From positions 1 to 36,952 of the IMG/VR virus record IMGVR_UViG_3300022200_000151: a stretch of 36,952 nucleotides of DNA; one strand, 5' to 3'. This stretch comes from a virus. Below, piece after piece: positions 1-6,375 of this stretch; position 1 is the stretch's first letter; each line of letters starts with the position of its first letter. A model generated the notes under the pieces. The model saw only the letters and a list, made by a program, of their open reading frames with translations, was not told the DNA's origin and did not search any database. The position numbers were made by a program, and so were the translations under genes.

Positions 1-1
1 A

Positions 2-1336
2 AATAACACATTATCAGCTTCAACTCATTTCAAAACTAAGCTATACAGCGCAATTTACCATATATCCGACATTTGCCCTTATGGGAGTCAGTTAACTGTG
101 CATAGGTGGGTTAATGGATTTAAACGATGCGGGCCTGCAAGTGTTTGTAATTGTACTCAAACTAAGATTTCAAATTCTATGAAATCAGCATGTAAAAATA
201 GATCATCAGCTGAACAAGAGTTAATTAATCAAAAAAGAAAATCAACTATGTTAAAAAAGTACGGTGTGGAATATAACTCACAACGAGATGATTTTCCTGT
301 CCGTATACAAATTGACAAATCTATTTTTGATTTATTGTCATCTAAACAATGGCTTGAACATGAGTACGTTGCTAAGGCAAGATCAGCTTTGGACATTGCT
401 AGTGAGTTAAATGTCGATTATTCCACTGTGTTATTTTACTGTCAGAAACATAAATTCGATATACGCCAATACACTCATACTTCAAAAAAAGAATCTCAAA
501 TCAAAACATATATAGAAACATTAGGATTTGATATAGTTCAAAGTGATCGGTCTTTGTTAGATGGTAAAGAAATTGATCTATGGATTCCTGAAAAGAACTT
601 AGCTATCGAAGTTAACGGTTTATATTGGCACTCTTATCATCCATCATTAAACAAACTTGAATCATTAGTCAAATACAATCATTTAAATAAAACTAAACTA
701 TCTCAAGAAAAAAATATTCAACTACTTCATATAACTGACTTCGAATGGCGTAACAAACCAGATATTGTTAAATCAATTATACTTTCAAAATTGTTAACTA
801 ATATCAAAGTATATGCTAGAAAATGCTGTATAAGCGTTATAGACACAGGTACAGCGAGAAACTTTTTAAATAAGTATCACATACAAGGATTTATAGGATC
901 GCATCTATACGTTGGTTTGTTTCACAATAATGACCTTGTTATGGTTGGAAGTGCTGGATCAAATCGATTTATCAAAAATTCAATAGAATTACATCGATTA
1001 TCAACGGTATCAAATACAACAGTAGTAGGAGGAGCTTCTAAAATAGTTAAGTATATAAGCAACTACTACAAGTCACCTATTATTTCTTACTGCGATAGAA
1101 GTAAATCAAATGGTAATGTATATCAATCTATTGGCTTTAAAAAGATAAAAGAAACAAAACCTAATTACTTCTGGACTGATGGAACTAACATTATTAGTAG
1201 ACAAAAAACAGTGAAAAGTTCTTTAGAAAACTGGCTTCCTTCGTATGATCCTTCATTAAGCCAAACTGAAAATATGTTTGCTGCAGGATTTAGAAGGTAT
1301 TGGGATTGTGGTAATTTTGTATTCTTGTACAAATAG
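2..1336 (+). CDS. Freestanding homing endonuclease, Vsr/EDxHD-like, 5'-partial
   Basis: The frame is open from the left edge, so the true start lies outside the window; the first in-frame start codon is a GTG at 98, but the 32 codons before it also look coding (a Cys-rich segment ICPYG..., then CNC). Order of parts: a Cys-rich N-terminus that may bind zinc, one KKYGVEYNSQ-type module, a short helix-turn-helix-like stretch (ALDIASELNVDYSTVLFYC), then a PD-(D/E)XK nuclease core. The core shows EIDLWIP, AIEVNGLYWH and LLHITDFEW, the pattern of Vsr-related EDxHD homing endonucleases. The last ~190 residues (VGLF...VVGGASK...SNGNVYQSIGFKK) look like a GNAT-type fold. It shares this architecture with the protein at 23476-25173. 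It sits tail-to-tail with the capsid gene. Such enzymes cut target alleles lacking the gene and spread by repair; that role is inferred from family. Confidence 0.8.
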   Translation, partial: NNTLSASTHFKTKLYSAIYHISDICPYGSQLTVHRWVNGFKRCGPASVCNCTQTKISNSMKSACKNRSSAEQELINQKRKSTMLKKYGVEYNSQRDDFPVRIQIDKSIFDLLSSKQWLEHEYVAKARSALDIASELNVDYSTVLFYCQKHKFDIRQYTHTSKKESQIKTYIETLGFDIVQSDRSLLDGKEIDLWIPEKNLAIEVNGLYWHSYHPSLNKLESLVKYNHLNKTKLSQEKNIQLLHITDFEWRNKPDIVKSIILSKLLTNIKVYARKCCISVIDTGTARNFLNKYHIQGFIGSHLYVGLFHNNDLVMVGSAGSNRFIKNSIELHRLSTVSNTTVVGGASKIVKYISNYYKSPIISYCDRSKSNGNVYQSIGFKKIKETKPNYFWTDGTNIISRQKTVKSSLENWLPSYDPSLSQTENMFAAGFRRYWDCGNFVFLYK

Positions 1337-1431
1337 TTTCACTTCACCCGCATTACTCGGTACCAAAATTAAGCAAGAAGCTATCGTCATTTAGGGTGTA
1401 GTAGTTCGCAACATAATATTACGTTAAAGTC

Positions 1432-1458
1432 AAAAAAATAGGCTCCGGAGAGCCTATT
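1432..1458 (-). terminator. Rho-independent terminator after gp23
   Basis: On the minus strand a perfect 9-bp stem (AATAGGCTC / GAGCCTATT, 1437-1458) closes a UCCG loop on a C-G pair, a UNCG-type tetraloop, and is followed by a run of seven T (1438-1432). It lies 24 bases past the gp23 stop and ends the head operon. There is no T-run on the plus strand, so it probably does not stop the convergent endonuclease transcript. Confidence 0.9.
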
Positions 1459-1481
1459 ATTTAAGTATGTAAAATACTTGA

Positions 1482-2660
1482 TTAGCTAAAGCTAACGCTA
1501 GTATTGCTAATGTTAACTAAACCTAAGTAGTCTGCTGCATTACCTAAAGATGATGCTGTATTAGTTAATTCAACATAACCATATCGGGTCATAAAGCTAA
1601 CTGTAGGCTCAAAAGTACTAGGGTCTAATACAACACCTGAACTCATCAGTGGGATGTATGGACAGTAGAAAGCTGGTGCATCAGCTTCTGAACTACCTTT
1701 ATAGCCAATTAATACAGGAGCAGCATCTGAAGAGTAAGTATTAACATATACTTTCATAGCATTGTTCAAAGTACCTACCATTTTAGTATTAGTAGGAGCT
1801 TCAAAAGTACCTTCAGTAGTGCGAGCAAAAGCTGAAGTAGTAGCAGATTGCAAAATAGTTAATGCAAACGGACTAACTACAGCCCAGTTACCTGCGCCAC
1901 GACGAGTACGTTGAGCAATCAAGTTAGAAACACGATTGATCAATACTGCTAATGCAGCGTGTTCGTCACCTACAAATGTAGCTGTACCTGATACTGCAGA
2001 TTGGTCATAAGTTTCAGTAGCAGCACCTGCTAATGAACGCAGTGAAGCTAATACTTCTTGGTCAATCTCAGCAGTAATTTCTTGAGCCAAAGCAGCCATA
2101 ATTTCTGCTTCAATATCAATACCGTGTTGTGATTGAGCATCTTGAGCGGCTTCAAAAGTCCAACGTGCGCTTAATTTACGAGATTTTGCTTCAACAGTTT
2201 GCTTCAAAATTTGAATACTTAATCTGTTGCCAGCAACACCTTCTAAAGCAGCAGTAGCAGCGGCTTTATCTGTTGATGCATCACCTGAATAAGCTTCAGC
2301 AATTTTGAATGGTGACAATGCTTCTTCGCCTGCAGTTACATCAGTACCTGTTGCGCTATCAACGCTATCGGAATAGCGAACACGCAAAGTATGAATTTGA
2401 CTAACAGGGCCAGTCATTGGTTGTACACCTACTAATTCATTAGCGATTACAGTAGGCATAACCCGTCTAATAACAGGCAAAATCACGCGATTAAGCGTAG
2501 AAATGTTACCTGCTGAGGTAGTGCCAGCGGTTGCGCTTTCTGACAAGTATTTACGAGTATTTTCTAAAGTTGCTGCCATTACAGACTTTTTAGTACCTTG
2601 AAGGCCTTCCAAAAGTGCAGATTTTGTATCCTGCCAGCGTGATTCTAATAGTTCTGACAT
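1482..2660 (-). CDS. gp23: Major capsid protein gp23
   Basis: The T4-family major head protein, which assembles around the scaffold into the prohead. The 392-aa product has the typical gp23 opening (LLESRWQDTKSALLEG) and the conserved core (ILPVIRRVMPTVIANELVGV, QPMTGPVSQIHTLRVRYSD). It is shorter than T4 gp23 (521 aa), as in marine relatives. A likely gp21 cleavage site LSE/S (after residue 41) would remove the N-terminal peptide, matching the T4 protease rule (L/I)-x-E. The start is the ATG with AAGGAGA nearby upstream. It is the last gene of the head operon, right after gp22, and is followed by a strong hairpin terminator. Function is secure; the cleavage position is inferred. Confidence 0.97.
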   Translation of the reverse strand: MSELLESRWQDTKSALLEGLQGTKKSVMAATLENTRKYLSESATAGTTSAGNISTLNRVILPVIRRVMPTVIANELVGVQPMTGPVSQIHTLRVRYSDSVDSATGTDVTAGEEALSPFKIAEAYSGDASTDKAAATAALEGVAGNRLSIQILKQTVEAKSRKLSARWTFEAAQDAQSQHGIDIEAEIMAALAQEITAEIDQEVLASLRSLAGAATETYDQSAVSGTATFVGDEHAALAVLINRVSNLIAQRTRRGAGNWAVVSPFALTILQSATTSAFARTTEGTFEAPTNTKMVGTLNNAMKVYVNTYSSDAAPVLIGYKGSSEADAPAFYCPYIPLMSSGVVLDPSTFEPTVSFMTRYGYVELTNTASSLGNAADYLGLVNISNTSVSFS

Positions 2661-2674
2661 TTATTATCTCCTTA

Positions 2675-3772
2675 TTATTTTAATCCAGCAAGACGGCGTA
2701 GTTCGAGTACATTTGAATCGTCTGCTTTTTGATGTGTCATAGTTTTAGCAGTTTTATTTCCGGTAATTTCTTTACTTTCTGATAAAACATTTTTTTTCTT
2801 TGCTGGTACTGTGTTATTAATAACTGATGGTAAATATTTTTCAAAGGATTTTTGAAGTCTATCAGTTTGAACACTTTCCAGTAAATCTTTCATGATTTCT
2901 TGTTGTTTTTTATTCAACGGAGAAATTAATCCATGAATAGTTTGCTCTCGCTTAAATGATTCTGTCAACTGTTTAGCTTTCAGATCATTAGCTTCTGCAA
3001 GTTTTTTTGCTTTAGCAGCAAAAACTTTAGCTTCGGATAATTGTTTATCTTTAATGGATAAAACTTTCATAAGCTTTGCTGTTTCTGATTTTTCATTCAG
3101 ATATGAGTTTCCGTACTCAGCAGCAAACGCTTCGAATATCTTACGTCCAAAGTCGTGTTTCCGTGAAGTTTCAATATCTTCTTTAAGTTGGTTAATTTCT
3201 TTTTTAAGGATATTACTAACCGTTTCAGATACTGTAATCGCACTATGCTTTACAAAGTTAGATTTAACTTTTTGTAATTCTTTTTTAGCTTCGCTAATCA
3301 ATTTAACTTTAGTTTCAGCTAAGTCTTTTTTGTCTTCGTAAAATTCTGTAATTTCAGAAGAAAGAGATTCAACAACGAAATCTTCAAGTTTGTTAAACTG
3401 TTCTTTCATAGCTTTTTTATCAGTATGAAATTCTTTGATTTCTTGTTTTAATTGTGAAGCCACAAACTCTTTCATTAGTTTTGCATGTTCGCGGATTGCA
3501 GTTGCATATTTTGCTTTAGCAACTGACAATTGTTTGCGATCTTCTGCAAATTCGGCAATTTCCGCAGTTAAGCGTTCAGCTAACATTGTATCAACAGCTT
3601 CTACAATGGAAGTTTTATCTTGCTCGTATTTTTGAGCAAATTCTTCGCGCAGTTCTGCAATTGCTTCTTTTTTGTTTGTTTGGACTTTTACATCCCATGC
3701 TTCTTCAATTTGTCTCTTAATTTCTTCAGAAACAACATTATTTTCGAAGAGTGTTTTCAACGCATCTATCAT
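2675..3772 (-). CDS. gp22: Prohead core scaffold gp22
   Basis: The major scaffold protein of the T4-type prohead; it directs gp23 assembly and is later degraded by gp21. The 365-aa sequence is almost wholly charged alpha-helix and predicted coiled coil, rich in K and E. Three internal repeats of the type EI-x-EF-x-(E/T)DKK recur roughly every 40-45 residues (about 75-160). The C-terminus (DDSNVLELRRLAGLK) is a typical gp22-like tail. It is longer than T4 gp22 (269 aa). Several L-x-E sites (LAE, LLE) are present, consistent with later digestion. Start ATG is preceded by a strong AGGAGAAA. Position between gp21 and gp23 is the conserved T4 order. Confidence 0.93.
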   Translation of the reverse strand: MIDALKTLFENNVVSEEIKRQIEEAWDVKVQTNKKEAIAELREEFAQKYEQDKTSIVEAVDTMLAERLTAEIAEFAEDRKQLSVAKAKYATAIREHAKLMKEFVASQLKQEIKEFHTDKKAMKEQFNKLEDFVVESLSSEITEFYEDKKDLAETKVKLISEAKKELQKVKSNFVKHSAITVSETVSNILKKEINQLKEDIETSRKHDFGRKIFEAFAAEYGNSYLNEKSETAKLMKVLSIKDKQLSEAKVFAAKAKKLAEANDLKAKQLTESFKREQTIHGLISPLNKKQQEIMKDLLESVQTDRLQKSFEKYLPSVINNTVPAKKKNVLSESKEITGNKTAKTMTHQKADDSNVLELRRLAGLK

Positions 3773-3789
3773 CTTTTATTTCTCCTCGA

Positions 3790-4413
3790 TCATTGGAGTT
3801 TGTTGATTATATTAATCAACGATTCCTTTAGATATCTTTGTGCTTGTGTATCATATTTTGTTGCTTGTGCTAATTCGTATGCTTTATAACCACCTCGGTT
3901 GTTCATAAGATGTTCATAAATTGGAGTAGGATAAGCACCTGGTGCACTTGGTTGTGCTACGACATCTACAGTAATAATTTCAAAATCTGAAACTTCACCT
4001 GAGCCGTCTTCTTTAACATTTCCAGAACCTCTCGATGAAACACCTAATTTCACACCGGATTCTAACATAGTGCGAACCAGTTGTCCCATCGGAGTAGGAA
4101 TTATTTTAAGTTTTCCATATCCATTATCGCCGTCCATCCACGATTCTGTAATCATATGGCTTACTCTATCTAGATTAATGTTAAGACCTTCTGGATGATC
4201 AACTTCGCCAAGAACTGAGTATCCTCCTTGAATTTGATCGTTGAGAGTTTTGACAGCCCTGCCAATTTCATTTACAGGATATACTCGTTGATTAGCATTA
4301 CGAACTCCACCTTGTATACAAATACCTTTCATATACAAATCTTTTCCTTCGTTTGCTGCTTCAACTACTATTTTTGCTTGGTCGAATGTCAAGTTCTCTC
4401 GTAAGTTTCTCAT
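3790..4413 (-). CDS. gp21: Prohead core protease gp21
   Basis: The T4-type maturation protease that sits in the prohead core and cleaves scaffold and capsid proteins. The 207-aa product matches the family: GKDLYMKGICIQGGVRNANQ near the N-terminus, GEVDHPE with the probable catalytic His73, and GVSSRGSG with the probable nucleophile Ser126 or Ser127. The later VDVVAQPSAPGA segment is also family-typical. Size is close to T4 gp21 (212 aa). The ATG has AAGGAAG seven bases upstream and the gene follows the acidic core protein by 10 bases. Its targets here should include gp22, gp23 and perhaps the L-x-E-bearing proteins at 16367-20619. Confidence 0.95.
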   Translation of the reverse strand: MRNLRENLTFDQAKIVVEAANEGKDLYMKGICIQGGVRNANQRVYPVNEIGRAVKTLNDQIQGGYSVLGEVDHPEGLNINLDRVSHMITESWMDGDNGYGKLKIIPTPMGQLVRTMLESGVKLGVSSRGSGNVKEDGSGEVSDFEIITVDVVAQPSAPGAYPTPIYEHLMNNRGGYKAYELAQATKYDTQAQRYLKESLINIINKLQ

Positions 4414-4423
4414 TCAAACTTCC

Positions 4424-5407
4424 TTATTTTGCTCGACTAGATAATTTATTCAATGTACTGTTAGCTGATTTATCTGCTTGATCTGCTTTGCCTTTTTTCT
4501 CAGCACCATGACCTGGTTGCTTAGAAGAAAATGCTTTACCAGCTTTACCACCTGGTACATTAATATTTCCAGTTTTCATATCAGTAGGATTTTGCTTGTT
4601 TAATGCAGAACCTTTAATTTTAGATCCTTTTCCCACTTCTGCACCTTTTTCAACAGTATTTCTAACTATGTTGCTTGCAGTGCCGCCCATGTCATTTTTT
4701 TTAGAAGGTAATGCACTTTTAGTATTTTGGCCGTTATCACCACCAATTTTTGCACCAAACCCACCGTTTACTTTTTCTACATATTCACGCATTTGTTCAG
4801 TAGGAGAATATGACTCTTTTGGCATAGCAGGCTCTTCATCTTCCATGTCTTCCATGTCTTCATCTTCCATGTCTTCCATGTCTTCATCTTCCATGTCTTC
4901 CATGTCTTCATCTTCCATGTCTTCCATGTCTTCATCTTCCATGTCTTCCATGTCATCGAAGTTTTCTTCACCTTCTTCGTTAGCCATCATTTGTTCAAAT
5001 TCTGCTTTTAAATCTTCTAATGCGTCTTCAAGATCAACTACTCGACTTTCCATATCGTCGCCTTCATCGTCCATGTCTTCATCGTCCATGTCACTCATAA
5101 AGTCATCAGTTTCGTCACCACCGATTTCGTCGGATTCGTCAAAATCTTCTACGTTGTCCCAATCGTATTCTTCTTCATCTTCATCGTCTAAGCTATCAAC
5201 ATAACTGTCATCATCGTCATCAAAATCATCAGATTCTTCTAAATCTTCATCGTCCATGTCGTCGTCTTTGTAATCGCTTTCTAATAACGACTCATAAATA
5301 TTACGAGATTTTTCAACTACAATCTCGTGAAATAATTCCTGTGCTGCTTCTTTTTCTTCATTAACAAGAAATTCAAGCATTTTTTTAAATTTTGCCAAAT
5401 TTGCCAT
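4424..5407 (-). CDS. Acidic prohead core protein, gp67-like
   Basis: A 327-aa protein with an N-terminal helix (about 1-45, LAKFKKMLEFLVNEEKEAAQ), a very acidic D/E-rich middle (about 46-195) and a basic, Gly/Lys-rich tail (about 215-327). A short helix followed by an acidic tract, and placement between gp20 and gp21, match T4 gp67, a small prohead core protein; the present protein is four times longer. Residues 152-191 are five copies of an eight-residue MEDMEDED repeat, encoded by perfect 24-bp DNA repeats. Starts at an ATG with AGGAG upstream and a late-type promoter box at 5428-5436. The gp67 assignment rests on context and composition more than on alignable sequence. Confidence 0.7.
   Translation of the reverse strand: MANLAKFKKMLEFLVNEEKEAAQELFHEIVVEKSRNIYESLLESDYKDDDMDDEDLEESDDFDDDDDSYVDSLDDEDEEEYDWDNVEDFDESDEIGGDETDDFMSDMDDEDMDDEGDDMESRVVDLEDALEDLKAEFEQMMANEEGEENFDDMEDMEDEDMEDMEDEDMEDMEDEDMEDMEDEDMEDMEDEEPAMPKESYSPTEQMREYVEKVNGGFGAKIGGDNGQNTKSALPSKKNDMGGTASNIVRNTVEKGAEVGKGSKIKGSALNKQNPTDMKTGNINVPGGKAGKAFSSKQPGHGAEKKGKADQADKSANSTLNKLSSRAK
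4834..4953 (-). repeat. Five perfect 24-bp tandem repeats in the gp67-like gene
   Basis: Five identical head-to-tail 24-bp units (starting at 4834, 4858, 4882, 4906, 4930) encode the acidic octapeptide MEDMEDED. The lack of any substitution between copies implies recent expansion or active homogenisation; copy number probably varies between relatives. Confidence 0.95.
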
Positions 5408-5427
5408 TTTAAACTCCTATAAATTTT

Positions 5428-5436
5428 TATTTACCT
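5428..5436 (-). promoter_or_regulatory. Late-type promoter AGGTAAATA before the core/protease/capsid genes
   Basis: On the minus strand AGGTAAATA lies 20 bases before the ATG of the gp67-like gene, with AGGAG between. It is one base off in two positions from the T4 late box TATAAATA, and the identical nonamer occurs before two other structural genes (20654, 26253). A second weaker box, TGTAAATA, is at 5460-5467. Confidence 0.6.
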
Positions 5437-5508
5437 AATTGGTATGAACTGTCAATATATATTTACATAAAACTTATAAAAGTGTAGTGAAACAGGCTAA
5501 AAATAAGC

Positions 5509-6081
5509 TCATTTTATTTCTTTTATAAATTGATAAGTATTTATATGTTTTAAATTATTAAGATATGTAAATTCAGTTGGAATAAAATTTTGATTATCTA
5601 TTACTCTTATATACTCAATATTTGGATTACTTCTAATTGTAATAACGGTTTGTCTTAACCAATTTCCATAAAAAGTAGCAGGCTCATTATCTTTTTTATA
5701 GTTAAGTGTTCCGGCATATATGTTATTAACTTTTTCATTAATACCTTGATAATCAAACCCTAGTATGTATATAGTATTAAATTGTTTTTCACTAGCAAAC
5801 CATAATGCAGTAGGTCCTGAACTCCATCCTTTAGATTTTTCAAACGTATTAAATCCTTTAAATTTTGATTGTAACCTAAATGGATTAGTCCAAACTTGAT
5901 TTTTTAATTGATACTTGTGATGATTAATCTCATCAATCATTTTATAATCAACCGCAACTAAATAGTCAGGACTAAACTCTCTATATAATGCGTTGCATCC
6001 AAATATTTTACCGTGTTTTTTTAATAAATTTAAGTCAATATCTTTGCGACTAGTTCCATTTCCTACTACAAATGCTTTCAT
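5509..6081 (-). CDS. Rossmann-like protein resembling MptE/GT42-type enzymes, unknown role
   Basis: A 190-aa protein starting MKAFVVGNGTSRKDIDLNLL followed by IFGCNALY and DYLVAVD. A glycine-rich first strand, then ID-x-x-LL, then a F-x-CN pattern is seen in sialyltransferase-like GT42 enzymes and in the MptE-like/DUF115 group; here it suggests a nucleotide-sugar or similar binding Rossmann fold. Mid-protein segments SSGPTALWFAS and IYILGFDY fit the same idea. No catalytic assignment is possible from sequence alone. It lies between the portal side genes and the core protein, three bases after the 84-aa gene, so it is co-transcribed with head genes. It could modify a virion or cell-surface component; this is only inference. 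Confidence 0.5.
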   Translation of the reverse strand: MKAFVVGNGTSRKDIDLNLLKKHGKIFGCNALYREFSPDYLVAVDYKMIDEINHHKYQLKNQVWTNPFRLQSKFKGFNTFEKSKGWSSGPTALWFASEKQFNTIYILGFDYQGINEKVNNIYAGTLNYKKDNEPATFYGNWLRQTVITIRSNPNIEYIRVIDNQNFIPTEFTYLNNLKHINTYQFIKEIK

Positions 6082-6083
6082 TA

Positions 6084-6338
6084 TTAAAACGCTGGTGCTT
6101 GTTCATTTGGTTCAGGAGCTCCATACATTTGTTTAATAAAACTCAATTCTTTCTCACGTTCTTTTTTATGTAAGTCAGATGCTTTACGAATTCTGTTTAT
6201 TTGTTTTAATGTTAATCTAACTTTACGTGTATCCTTTTTTTTCATTGGAGTTTCGTCAAATGAAGGATCGTATCGATTATCATCGTCTACATGTAAAATA
6301 TTATCAACATCTGAATAAAATAATTCTCTTAATATCAT
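6084..6338 (-). CDS. Small conserved-type head-operon protein, function unknown
   Basis: An 84-aa charged protein: an acidic N-terminal third (SDVDNILHVDDDNRYD), a basic centre (KKKDTRKVRLTLKQINRIRK) and a C-terminus ending MYGAPEPNEQAPAF. No domain is recognised. It lies directly downstream of the portal gene and three bases before the next gene, a position where T4-like marine phages usually have one or two short ORFs. A GATAAATA box (6361-6368) lies 23 bases before its ATG, suggesting separate late transcription as well as read-through from gp20. Confidence 0.7.
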   Translation of the reverse strand: MILRELFYSDVDNILHVDDDNRYDPSFDETPMKKKDTRKVRLTLKQINRIRKASDLHKKEREKELSFIKQMYGAPEPNEQAPAF

Positions 6339-6360
6339 AATTAATCTCTTAGCTGTAGTA

Positions 6361-6368
6361 TATTTATC
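6361..6368 (-). promoter_or_regulatory. Late-type promoter box GATAAATA before the 84-aa gene
   Basis: Minus-strand GATAAATA in the 37-base gap between gp20 and the 84-aa gene. A short inverted repeat TAGCT/AGCTA flanks it, which may weakly fold the leader of read-through RNA. Confidence 0.45.
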
Positions 6369-6375
6369 TAAATTA

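Noticed and set aside
4596-5204. Plus-strand 202-aa Ser-rich frame opposite the acidic core gene
   Set aside because: It is the antisense reading of the D/E-rich repeats; it has no ribosome site and runs against a well-supported head gene.
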